Of a DNA stretch of 6,089 nt, positions 1 through 5,387 are shown piece after piece (the stretch's first letter is position 1; each line of letters starts with the position of its first letter). The DNA comes from HRBIN16 sp049969495 (lineage in GTDB: Bacteria > Armatimonadota > HRBIN16). The translations under genes were made by a program, and so were the position numbers. The notes under the pieces are model-generated. The model saw only the letters and a program-made list of their open reading frames with translations. It was not told the DNA's origin and did no database searches. The DNA lies in NCBI GenBank assembly GCA_049969495.1, contig JBMFOT010000108.1:1-6089 (forward strand), given 5' to 3'.

Positions 1-693
1 GCGACGGGCAGGTTCCTGACCAGAGACCCGATAGGTTTTGAGGGTGGGATGAATCTGTATGCGTATGTGGGCAATGGGGTGGTGATGCGCATAGACCGTT
101 TAGGGCTTCGTGTGGATTGGTGCGGAGGCAAGCAGAAATCAGGCGTTGGTAGTCATGCATGGCGGGGGAAGAGGAGTATGTTTGCTAACGATCCTGACTA
201 TGTTGTGGAAGGTGCTTTACAGATTTCCTTTGCTGCAGCCTGCATTGGCTTCTGCTTTAGCGTAGCGGGCTTTGTCATTGCATTCCTGCCTGATCAAGCA
301 TGGCGGACACGATACAAACCTCGCTGGCCGGGTATTCTGCTACTGGCAGTGAGCTTGTACCTACTGGTTGCTGGCATCATCGGTGCCTGGGAGGCACGTC
401 AGGAGTTGAATCGGCGCCGTGCTGGTGAAAACGCCACTGGTAAGAATATCGCCCGAACGGATATAATATGGTACGAGGTGAGCAACATGTTGACCATACG
501 CGGGGTCTATGATGGCAAAACAATACGTCCTCTGCCTGGAGAGCGCCTCCCCGATGTGGAAGGTGAGGTGCCTGTCCAGATTATCTTTCAGCTGGAAGAC
601 ACCCCTGCAGCGAAGTTGCTTCGCATCAGAGGGTCACATCCTCCTCTACCCTTCCCCGTGCGAGAGTTGGTAGATTATGAACGCACCCGTTAG
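1..693 (+). CDS. Rhs/YD-repeat protein, C-terminal end with membrane tip (5' partial), read through into an antitoxin domain
   Basis: The frame is open from base 1, so the gene starts upstream of the window. The first residues read ATGRFLTRDPIGFEGG, then MNLYAYVGNG and IDRLGL. This is the conserved end of an Rhs/YD-repeat core, the shell that in known Rhs proteins encloses a variable C-terminal tip. The usual closing DPxGL is IDRLGL here, so the proline is lost. The tip after it is not a family I recognise. It has a short polar stretch, then two hydrophobic segments at about residues 57-80 and 94-113 (counted from the Met at 49) joined by a basic loop, then a basic patch ELNRRR. The last 68 residues are an antitoxin-like domain with its own start signals (see 487-693). 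There is no stop codon between tip and antitoxin. Seen: core end, hydrophobic segments, open frame. Inferred: a membrane-inserting or membrane-anchored tip. It may instead be a decaying gene end that reads through by chance. Confidence 0.8.
   Translation, partial: ATGRFLTRDPIGFEGGMNLYAYVGNGVVMRIDRLGLRVDWCGGKQKSGVGSHAWRGKRSMFANDPDYVVEGALQISFAAACIGFCFSVAGFVIAFLPDQAWRTRYKPRWPGILLLAVSLYLLVAGIIGAWEARQELNRRRAGENATGKNIARTDIIWYEVSNMLTIRGVYDGKTIRPLPGERLPDVEGEVPVQIIFQLEDTPAAKLLRIRGSHPPLPFPVRELVDYERTR
462..481 (+). promoter_or_regulatory. Candidate -10 box and ribosome binding site of the nested antitoxin gene
   Basis: A perfect TATAAT lies at 462-467, and GAGGTGA lies at 475-481, five bases before the ATG at 487. 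The ribosome binding site is strong and is the main reason to place an independent start at 487. The -10 match has no good -35 partner 16-18 bases upstream, and a start point near 474 would leave a leader of about 13 bases. The promoter is therefore weaker than the ribosome binding site. Confidence 0.45.
487..693 (+). CDS. Antitoxin of a VapBC-type module (DUF104/AF2212-like), nested in frame in the Rhs end
   Basis: This 68-residue protein opens MLTIRGVYDGKTIRPLP and continues LPDVEGEVPVQIIFQ. That is the pattern of the small DUF104/AF2212-like antitoxins: a beta-rich start with YDGK, then a short acidic segment ending in alternating hydrophobics. Such proteins are commonly encoded just before a PIN-domain toxin, and here the next gene is exactly that. 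The stop overlaps the toxin start by 17 bases, so translation is probably coupled. The start at 487 is chosen from the GAGGTGA five bases upstream and from where family similarity begins. The frame continues upstream without a stop into the Rhs tail, so a longer fused form could also be made. Its role, inferred from the family, is to bind and neutralise the PIN ribonuclease. I see no classical DNA-binding fold, so autoregulation is uncertain. Confidence 0.7.
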   Translation: MLTIRGVYDGKTIRPLPGERLPDVEGEVPVQIIFQLEDTPAAKLLRIRGSHPPLPFPVRELVDYERTR

Positions 694-1120
694 AGCGGCT
701 GTGATTGACGCTTCGGTCGCCCTCAAGTGGGTTTTCAACGATGAGGAGGCGATAGAGGCAGCGACCGTCATGTTGCAGCGTATTGAGCAAGGAGTGCTGC
801 AAGCCCATGTGCCCGACCTGTTCGCGTATGAAGTGAGTAACGCCCTCTGGGCGGCAGTGCGACAGGGCAGGTTGACACACGAGGATTCTGTAGAGGCAGT
901 GCAGGCTTTCAGGCTTCTACAGTTCATATGGCATCCTTTGGCTACGGTGTGGGATCACGCCTTTGCCATCGCGGTACAGTATGATCGCTCTTTCTACGAC
1001 AGTGTGTACGTTGCTCTTGCCCAGCACCTCCAGGTTCCCCTTTTCACTGGTGACAGGAGGTTATACAACGTTTTGCACGGGCAGGTAGAGGGGGTGCACT
1101 GGGTAGGAGATTATCACTGA
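677..1120 (+). CDS. vapC: PIN-domain ribonuclease toxin, VapC family
   Basis: The 147-residue protein carries the full PIN-domain acidic set. Asp11 is in VIDASVALKW, Glu52 in FAYEVSNALW, Asp108 in SFYDSVYVALA, and Asp126 in LFTGDRRLYN. In VapC enzymes these residues bind Mg2+/Mn2+ and cleave RNA, often tRNA or rRNA, in the cytoplasm to arrest growth. The length is normal for the family and no catalytic residue is missing, so the toxin looks intact. The start at 677 lies inside the last codons of the antitoxin gene (17-base overlap) and has only a weak GAGAG upstream, which fits translational coupling to the antitoxin. The target RNA cannot be read from the sequence. Confidence 0.93.
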   Translation: MNAPVRAAVIDASVALKWVFNDEEAIEAATVMLQRIEQGVLQAHVPDLFAYEVSNALWAAVRQGRLTHEDSVEAVQAFRLLQFIWHPLATVWDHAFAIAVQYDRSFYDSVYVALAQHLQVPLFTGDRRLYNVLHGQVEGVHWVGDYH

Positions 1121-1181
1121 ATATTGGATATCGGTTTGTGTGTGTCCGCCCGAAGCTTGCTTGGTGCCGTTCCAAGTGTGT

Positions 1182-1301
1182 CTCAAAGCCCAATGGGGCT
1201 ACTATACGGACGTGGAAACGGGCATACCGTTACTGACGCATCGCTACTTAGACCCTGCGATGTGGAGATCCTTAATAGGAAAAACCCATCTTGCCGAGTG
1301 A
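1182..1301 (+). pseudogene. Decayed Rhs-core fragment 1
   Basis: Read in frame from 1182, the translation gives AQWGYYTDVETG, then IPLLTHRYLDPA. This is the Rhs/YD-repeat segment that normally comes just before GRFLTRDPIG. After the alanine the match fades (MWRSLIGKTH in place of TGRFLTRDPIG) and a TGA stops the frame at 1299-1301. There is no start or ribosome binding site for it, and upstream of 1182 the reading shows no Rhs pattern. It is therefore a relic of a broken or recombined Rhs gene end. It fills most of the gap between vapC and hicB. The short open frame at 1124-1336 in another phase is only a shadow of it. Confidence 0.75.
1191..1213 (+). repeat. Direct repeat, copy 1 (Rhs-core derived)
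   Basis: These 23 bases are identical to 1836-1858. They encode QWGYYTD of the Rhs core, and similarity continues with substitutions for about 45 more bases (for example CTGACGCA shortly after in both copies). Confidence 0.9.
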
Positions 1302-1359
1302 CCTGCAACGGAGTTACAATAGAACTGTCCCTGTGAGATATTGAGAATGGAGGCAGTGC

Positions 1360-1569
1360 ATGCGAACCTTTATCGCTATTGTGGAAAGATGCCCTGAAAC
1401 GGGGCTGTATGTAGGGTGGATACCAGGTATCGCTGGTGCTCACAGTCAGGCGGAGAGCCTGGATGAACTGCACCAGAACCTGCGCGAGGTACTGGATATG
1501 CTGCAGGAAGACGGTGAACTGCAAATGCAGAGTGAATTCGTGGGCACACAGGTGATTACGGTAGCGTGA
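1360..1569 (+). CDS. hicB: HicB-family antitoxin (short form)
   Basis: The 69-residue protein starts MRTFIAIVERCPETGLYVG and continues WIPGIAGAHSQAESLDELHQ, then NLREVLDMLQEDG. This is the HicB partial RNase-H-like fold: a strand, a turn with GLYVGWIPGIAG, a second strand, and a helix with ESLDELHQNLRE. HicB binds HicA and blocks its RNase active site. GGAGG at 1349-1353, six bases before the ATG, supports the start. The protein ends soon after this domain, so it lacks the C-terminal ribbon-helix-helix or helix-turn-helix DNA-binding part of longer HicB proteins. Autorepression by HicB alone is therefore doubtful. The stop overlaps the start of hicA, and the order is antitoxin first. Confidence 0.88.
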   Translation: MRTFIAIVERCPETGLYVGWIPGIAGAHSQAESLDELHQNLREVLDMLQEDGELQMQSEFVGTQVITVA

Positions 1570-1793
1570 TGGGCAACATCCCCGTTCTCAAGCCGTCAGA
1601 GGTGAAGGCAATCCTGCTGAAGTTGGGCTTCGTGATGGTTCGGCAGCGGGGTTCTCATCGCCAGTATCGTCACGCGGATGGCAGGTGCACCACGGTGCCC
1701 TTTCACTCAGGGCGGGACATCTCACCGATTCTGCTGCGCCAGATAGCGAAAGACCTCTCGATGGCGGTAGAGGAGTTGGTTCGGTATCGTTAG
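1569..1793 (+). CDS. hicA: HicA-family mRNA interferase toxin
   Basis: The 74-residue protein has the compact double-stranded-RNA-binding-like HicA fold. KPSEVKAILLKLGF forms the first helix, VRQRGSHRQYRH holds the catalytic His30 in the GSH motif, and TTVPFHSGRDISPILLRQIA is the second half with its closing helix. HicA enzymes cleave mRNA independently of the ribosome, and HicB keeps them inactive. I place the start at the ATG at 1569, which forms a TGATG junction with the hicB stop. A GTG at 1566 would add one residue and lies ten bases after AGGTGA (1550-1555), so it is a real alternative. Length and key residue are intact. Seven codons after the TAG the same frame enters the second Rhs relic. 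Confidence 0.9.
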   Translation: MGNIPVLKPSEVKAILLKLGFVMVRQRGSHRQYRHADGRCTTVPFHSGRDISPILLRQIAKDLSMAVEELVRYR

Positions 1794-1811
1794 GATGTTT
1801 CCTGCTATAAA

Positions 1812-1901
1812 CCTACGCCTTACGGCTACAAGTCACAATGGGGCTACTATACGGACGTTGGGATAGGGTTACTCTTGCTGACGCACCGTTACCGCGACGG
1901 G
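1812..1901 (+). pseudogene. Decayed Rhs-core fragment 2
   Basis: Translated from 1812, the stretch reads PTPYGYKSQWGYYTD, then VGIGLLLLTHRYRDG. This is the same Rhs-core segment as at 1182-1301 and is better preserved (PYGY before the QWGYY and LLLLTHRY after it). It has no start codon of its own, and the expected GRFLTRDPIG never follows; the sequence becomes unrelated (KVSKQSG) before the 3' end of the permease gene is reached from the other side. It follows hicA directly, as fragment 1 follows vapC. The rest of the short gap, to 1950, shows no other feature. Confidence 0.75.
1836..1858 (+). repeat. Direct repeat, copy 2 (Rhs-core derived)
   Basis: Identical over 23 bases to 1191-1213. The two copies flank the hicBA module and are 645 bases apart start to start. 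Confidence 0.9.
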
Positions 1902-1950
1902 AAGGTTTCTAAACAGTCTGGTAGCGCAAGTTGCAGGGCAGCGACAAGCC

Positions 1951-2751
1951 TCATCTCCCTCGCCGAAAAACCACCGATAACACGAACACCACCGCCGCCG
2001 TAAGCACTATCGCCGCGCCGGATGCAGTGCCGAACCAGTAGGAGGCATAGAGACCCAGCACACTGCTCACCCCACCAATCACGCAGGCAACGACCGCCAT
2101 CCCGCGAAAGCTGCGTGTGAGATTACGCGCAGCGGCAGCAGGCAACAGCAACATCGCCGTCACCAGCACGATACCGATCAGCTTCAGCGACAAGGTAACC
2201 ATCACCGCCAGCAACAATAAAAACAGCAGGTCTACCCGTGCGGCAGAGGTGCCCATCGCCATTGCCATCTCGCGGTGTATGGAGACGCGCAGCAACGCAT
2301 TCCACATTGCCAGCACCACCACCACGCTTCCAGCGCACATCACCGCCACCAGCCATACGTCTTCCCATGCCAGCGCAAGAATGTCACCAAACAGAAACTG
2401 GAACAGCCCCGGCTGATAGCCCTGCAGGATCCCCAGCAGCAGGATCCCCGCTCCCGCACACACAGCCAGGTAGACACCGATCACCGTATCCGTCGGTATC
2501 TCCGTGCGATGCAGGGTGAACACGATGGCGAGCGTCACCAGCACGGCAAAGGCGATCACCGTCGGCAGGACAGGGGTTGTCAGCAGAGCGGACAGCGCCA
2601 GCCCCGTGAACGCCGAGTGCGCCACTGCCTCGCTGAAAAAAGAGAGGCGCCGCGTAACGACAAACACGCCGACCAGCGGCAGGCTGACCCCCAACAACAC
2701 GGCGGCAATCAGCGCGCGCTGGAAAAAGGGGTAAAGCAAAATCTCCATCAT
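1951..2751 (-). CDS. znuB: Zinc/manganese-type ABC transporter permease (ABC-3 family, ZnuB-like)
   Basis: This 266-residue, very hydrophobic protein has eight or nine membrane segments, roughly at residues 11-32, 47-80, 92-110, 131-150, 173-206, 217-236 and 243-262. Family hallmarks are VVTRRLSFFSEAVAHSAFTG near the start, GDILALAWEDVW in the middle, and KLIGIVLVTAMLLLPAAAAR near residues 190-209. Residues 159-173 (REMAMAMGTSAARVD) sit where the loop that contacts the ATPase is expected. It forms the channel through the inner membrane for metal delivered by the binding lipoprotein. The ATG at 2751 overlaps the ATPase stop in an ATGA junction, with GGGAG eight bases upstream; the next codon is also ATG. 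Last gene of the operon; I see no clear terminator after it. Zinc is preferred over manganese because of the His-rich binding protein. Confidence 0.92.
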   Translation of the reverse strand: MMEILLYPFFQRALIAAVLLGVSLPLVGVFVVTRRLSFFSEAVAHSAFTGLALSALLTTPVLPTVIAFAVLVTLAIVFTLHRTEIPTDTVIGVYLAVCAGAGILLLGILQGYQPGLFQFLFGDILALAWEDVWLVAVMCAGSVVVVLAMWNALLRVSIHREMAMAMGTSAARVDLLFLLLLAVMVTLSLKLIGIVLVTAMLLLPAAAARNLTRSFRGMAVVACVIGGVSSVLGLYASYWFGTASGAAIVLTAAVVFVLSVVFRRGR

Positions 2752-3476
2752 GGCTGGTGCTCCCGATGGGTATAGAGTGTCATCTCCTGCCCGTAGACGA
2801 GCCGAATCATCTCAGCATTCAACGCTTGGGTGGGCGGTCCGAAGCAAAGTAGCCGGCGGTTCATGCACAACACCTGCGAGGCGTAGCGTGTGACCACGCT
2901 CAGGTCATGCGAAACCAGCACCACCGTCAGGTGATGTTGCTCGCGCAGGCGCTCGATAATGTCGTAGAACCGGCTCTCGCCCTCGATGTCCACACCGGTA
3001 GCGGGTTCATCCAGAAAGAGTATCTCCGGTTCGCGCAGCAGGTTCAGCGCGATCACCACCCGCTGCAGCTGCCCACCCGACAGCTTGCCAATCGGATGGT
3101 GCAGCATCCGGTGAACGCCAACCTCTTGCAAGGCGTCCTCAATGCGTGACGGGGAGGCTTGCGGCACATAGGCGCGCAGCATCTCCTGCACCGTCAGGGG
3201 GAGATACCGGTCATACTCCAGCCGCTGTGGCACATACCCCACCCTCTTGCGCAAATCACCCAGCTGGGCGATGGGTACCCCGAACAGGGTGATACTGCCC
3301 GAAGCCAGCGGTACCAGTCCCAGCACCGCACGTAGTAGGGTGGTCTTGCCTGCGCCGTTGGGACCGATGATGGCAACGGTACTGCCGCGCTCGACTTGCA
3401 AAGTGATGTCCTCTATCAAGCGGGCGCCGCCTATCTCTACGCTCACGCTGTTCACGTCCAGAACGATGTCCGCCAT
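2748..3476 (-). CDS. znuC: Zinc/manganese-type ABC transporter ATP-binding protein (ZnuC-like)
   Basis: The 242-residue protein is a complete ABC ATPase: Walker A GPNGAGKTT (residues 38-46), Q-loop Gln84 in GYVPQ, signature LSGGQ (132-136), Walker B ILFLDE (152-157), and switch His190 in VSHD. The family assignment to metal-chelate ABC-3 importers comes from VPQRLEYDRYLPLTV after the Q-loop, VLCMNRRLLCFGPP near the C-terminus, and the permease next to it. It hydrolyses ATP on the cytoplasmic face to drive metal uptake. The ATG follows the methyltransferase stop with no gap (TAAATG). AAGGGAG just before it serves as the ribosome binding site and lies within the last codons of that gene. The end overlaps the permease start by four bases. 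Confidence 0.94.
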   Translation of the reverse strand: MADIVLDVNSVSVEIGGARLIEDITLQVERGSTVAIIGPNGAGKTTLLRAVLGLVPLASGSITLFGVPIAQLGDLRKRVGYVPQRLEYDRYLPLTVQEMLRAYVPQASPSRIEDALQEVGVHRMLHHPIGKLSGGQLQRVVIALNLLREPEILFLDEPATGVDIEGESRFYDIIERLREQHHLTVVLVSHDLSVVTRYASQVLCMNRRLLCFGPPTQALNAEMIRLVYGQEMTLYTHREHQP

Positions 3477-4283
3477 TTATGCTCCCTTACTGCCCGAGGC
3501 GAGCCACACATAACCCAACACGCTGCGCAGGGATTCCACCGGCAGATGTGCGCTCACCAGTTCGTGAAACTCTTGGCGCGTGAAGCGGTAATAGTAGATA
3601 CCACCCTGATGCATTCCCTGTTTTGCCCCACTCCACCGGGTCAGCCACGACCAGTGATAACCAGATATGGCATATCGCCCGTTCGGCTTGAGCACTCGCG
3701 CCATCTCCGCCAGCATCTGGAGACGCAATCGGTCGCTGGGAAGGTGTTCCACCAGCTGGCAGCTGGCTACCGCATCCAGCACTTCGTCGGCAAGAGGCAG
3801 AAAGCAGGCATCGGCGTGTATGAGCAGCGTTTTCTCCAGAGCACCAATGCTTTGCATCCGTTGACGGCACAGTCGTAGACTCTGCAGTGAAAAGTCTACG
3901 CCTATCACCCAATCTGTCAGTGTGGCAAGATGCTGGAGCATCCTTCCCGTGCCGCAGCCAACCTCCGCCAGCGTGGTAAAATACCCCGAGTTGCCGCGAA
4001 GTGCGCGTAAGGTCATGCGGGTCTCAATCGGCGACATGAGCAACAGTCCCAGCAGATGGTCATACTGCGAAGCCTGCGCATCCCTTGCCTGCATCTCCGA
4101 TTGCTTGCGCAGCCACTCCTCCCGTTCATGCGCCGTTGTGAGGTCAGGCACGACAAAGCTGGGAATGCCATCCACTACGGGGAACGTTCTACGGCATTCC
4201 GCACACTGCACCTGCTCCTCTTTTACGGACAACCGCGCACGGTCGAAAGGGCATCTCAATATCTCTATCTGCCACTGTTGCAT
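3477..4283 (-). CDS. Class I SAM-dependent methyltransferase with N-terminal Trm112-like zinc ribbon
   Basis: The 268-residue protein has two parts. Residues 1-45 resemble a Trm112/UPF0434 zinc ribbon: ILRCPFDRARL, then QCAECRRTFPVVDGIPSFV. The first knuckle is Cys11-x2-Asp14 instead of Cys-x2-Cys; the second is Cys27-x2-Cys30. Residues about 75-268 are a Rossmann methyltransferase with motif I EVGCGTGR (107-114), an acidic residue after strand 2 (Asp130 in IGVDFS), HADACFLPLADEVLDAV (156-172), and QLVEHLPSD (176-184), as in the Methyltransf_11/UbiE group. The substrate is unknown; small-molecule, lipid and RNA targets are all possible. The start has AAGGAGT five to six bases upstream. It sits 23 bases after the metal-binding lipoprotein gene and touches the ATPase gene, so it is co-transcribed with metal uptake. 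A role in metal handling is inference only. Confidence 0.87.
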   Translation of the reverse strand: MQQWQIEILRCPFDRARLSVKEEQVQCAECRRTFPVVDGIPSFVVPDLTTAHEREEWLRKQSEMQARDAQASQYDHLLGLLLMSPIETRMTLRALRGNSGYFTTLAEVGCGTGRMLQHLATLTDWVIGVDFSLQSLRLCRQRMQSIGALEKTLLIHADACFLPLADEVLDAVASCQLVEHLPSDRLRLQMLAEMARVLKPNGRYAISGYHWSWLTRWSGAKQGMHQGGIYYYRFTRQEFHELVSAHLPVESLRSVLGYVWLASGSKGA

Positions 4284-4306
4284 TTGTCCACTCCTTGAGC
4301 AAATCG

Positions 4307-5287
4307 CTACCGCATCGCTCTATCCAGGGTCTCAATATTACGCATCATGCGCTGTTGATAGCTCTCGTCCGGCCGATTCCACGTTCGCTCCAGCGGGTCC
4401 AGCAAGAACACCGGCACGCGGAGGTCGGCAGCAACCACCTCTACCAGCCGTGAGGAGGCTGGCGGCGCAGCGAAGATGACCTTTACTCCTTCCCGATGGG
4501 CTGTGCGCATCAGGTCACGCAGCCAGCGGGCGGAGGGTTCCACACCGGGCAGAGGCTCGAACACAGCCACCTGCTCCAGCCCCGCCTCTTGCGCAAGGTA
4601 GCGGTATGCCCCATGCGCCGCGACGAATTTTTTCTGTCTCCACGCTTTCGCCCGAGACCTCAGGGTACTGCGCAGTTGCTCCAGTTCGGCAACAAGCCGG
4701 CTCGCGTTGCGCCGGTAGTCATCGGCGTGCGACGGGTCGAGCGTAATGAGTGCGCTCTGGGCATTTCGCGTCATGCGCACCGCGTTTTGGATAGAAAGCC
4801 ATACATGAGGGTCCACCGCTTCATGATGCTCATTGTCAGGCTCGTGATGCTTCTCCTCCCCACCATGATGGTGCTCGTGCCCTTCGGCGGCAGGCAGCGT
4901 CCAGCAACCTTCCGCTAATTCTACCACGTGCGGGCGCTTGTGCCCAAGCCCATGCAGCATGGTGTCCAGAAAAGGCTCTGCTCCCAGCCCCAGCGCGAAC
5001 ACCACGTCTGCCTGCTGAAGCAGTTTCATCTGCCTCGCGGTCGGTGCAAAAGCGTGTAGTTCCCCTTCAGGAGGCAAGAGGGTCTGCACGGAGACGTGCT
5101 GTCCGCCCACCTGCCTGACGATGTCCGCCACGGGAAAGAAAGTAGCAACTACCTGCAGGGGCTTCTGCGTGCTTACCGCAGCACCGTGCTCCTGCTCCGG
5201 CGTACATCCGATGAGTGTAAGGAACAACCACAGTGGAAGGCTCCATGCGATTCTATACCGGATATGTAAGTATCTTACTTTCCCCAC
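4307..5287 (-). CDS. znuA: Zinc-type ABC transporter substrate-binding lipoprotein (ZnuA-like)
   Basis: The 326-residue protein starts with a basic n-region (MGKVRYLHIRYR), a hydrophobic stretch, and the lipobox LIGC. Cys28 would therefore be lipidated and the protein held outside the cytoplasmic membrane. It is a cluster A-I metal-binding protein. The expected ligands are His78 (GELHAF), His161 (VDPHVWLS), His225 (AAHGAYRYLAQEAGL) and Asp298 (FLLDPL); LPGVEPSARWL (246-256) is the usual segment between the lobes. A His/Glu-rich loop at about 136-156 (GHEHHH, EEKHHE, EHHE) is typical of zinc members and is why I favour zinc over manganese. The start is GTG at 5287, preceded by CAGG; there is no in-frame ATG before the signal peptide core, so this start is the only good choice. 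First gene of the operon. Confidence 0.93.
   Translation of the reverse strand: MGKVRYLHIRYRIAWSLPLWLFLTLIGCTPEQEHGAAVSTQKPLQVVATFFPVADIVRQVGGQHVSVQTLLPPEGELHAFAPTARQMKLLQQADVVFALGLGAEPFLDTMLHGLGHKRPHVVELAEGCWTLPAAEGHEHHHGGEEKHHEPDNEHHEAVDPHVWLSIQNAVRMTRNAQSALITLDPSHADDYRRNASRLVAELEQLRSTLRSRAKAWRQKKFVAAHGAYRYLAQEAGLEQVAVFEPLPGVEPSARWLRDLMRTAHREGVKVIFAAPPASSRLVEVVAADLRVPVFLLDPLERTWNRPDESYQQRMMRNIETLDRAMR
5266..5278. repeat. Inverted repeat GTAAG-TAT-CTTAC at the start of znuA
   Basis: A perfect 5-base inverted repeat with a 3-base centre lies within codons 4-8 of znuA, 10-20 bases past the GTG. It could be a second operator or a small mRNA hairpin near the start codon, but short repeats like this also arise by chance. 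Confidence 0.3.
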
Positions 5288-5323
5288 GCTTTTACCTGAT
5301 TTTCAAACAAGTTGTCCACCTAA

Positions 5324-5337
5324 CCGTAATTATACGG
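5324..5337 (-). promoter_or_regulatory. Candidate znuA promoter -10 inside a Zur/Fur-like palindrome
   Basis: On the minus strand TATAAT occupies 5334-5329, about 42 bases before the GTG start. It is embedded in the inverted repeat CCGTA-ATTA-TACGG (plus-strand reading, 5324-5337). The half-site CCGTAAT recalls the CGTAAT core known in Bacillus Zur boxes (CGTAATnATTACG). A repressor bound here would cover the -10. No TTGACA-like -35 is visible 16-18 bases upstream. Promoter use and zinc control are inference. Confidence 0.42.
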
Positions 5338-5387
5338 AAAATTCCTTATGGTTGCACTACCGACATAAAGGTAGGCAGCTAGGGAAA

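Noticed and set aside
1124..1336. 70-codon plus-strand open frame between vapC and hicB with a TTG start
   Set aside because: It reads the Rhs fragment at 1182-1301 in the wrong phase, has no ribosome binding site and shows no recognisable protein features.
1902..1950. Possible transcription terminator between the second Rhs fragment and znuB
   Set aside because: No GC-rich hairpin followed by a T-run was found on either strand.
2275..2775. 166-codon plus-strand open frame opposite znuB
   Set aside because: It is antisense to a clearly recognisable permease and is rich in Gln, His and Arg, as expected for a shadow of membrane-protein codons.
3922..4479. 185-codon plus-strand open frame spanning the methyltransferase/znuA junction
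   Set aside because: It crosses two well-supported minus-strand genes, has no protein features and is a GC-rich shadow frame.
5337..5366. Possible sigma-28 flagellin promoter with ACCGACAT (5359-5366) as a -10
   Set aside because: Only five of eight bases match GCCGATAA and there is no TAAAGTTT-like -35 at the right spacing.
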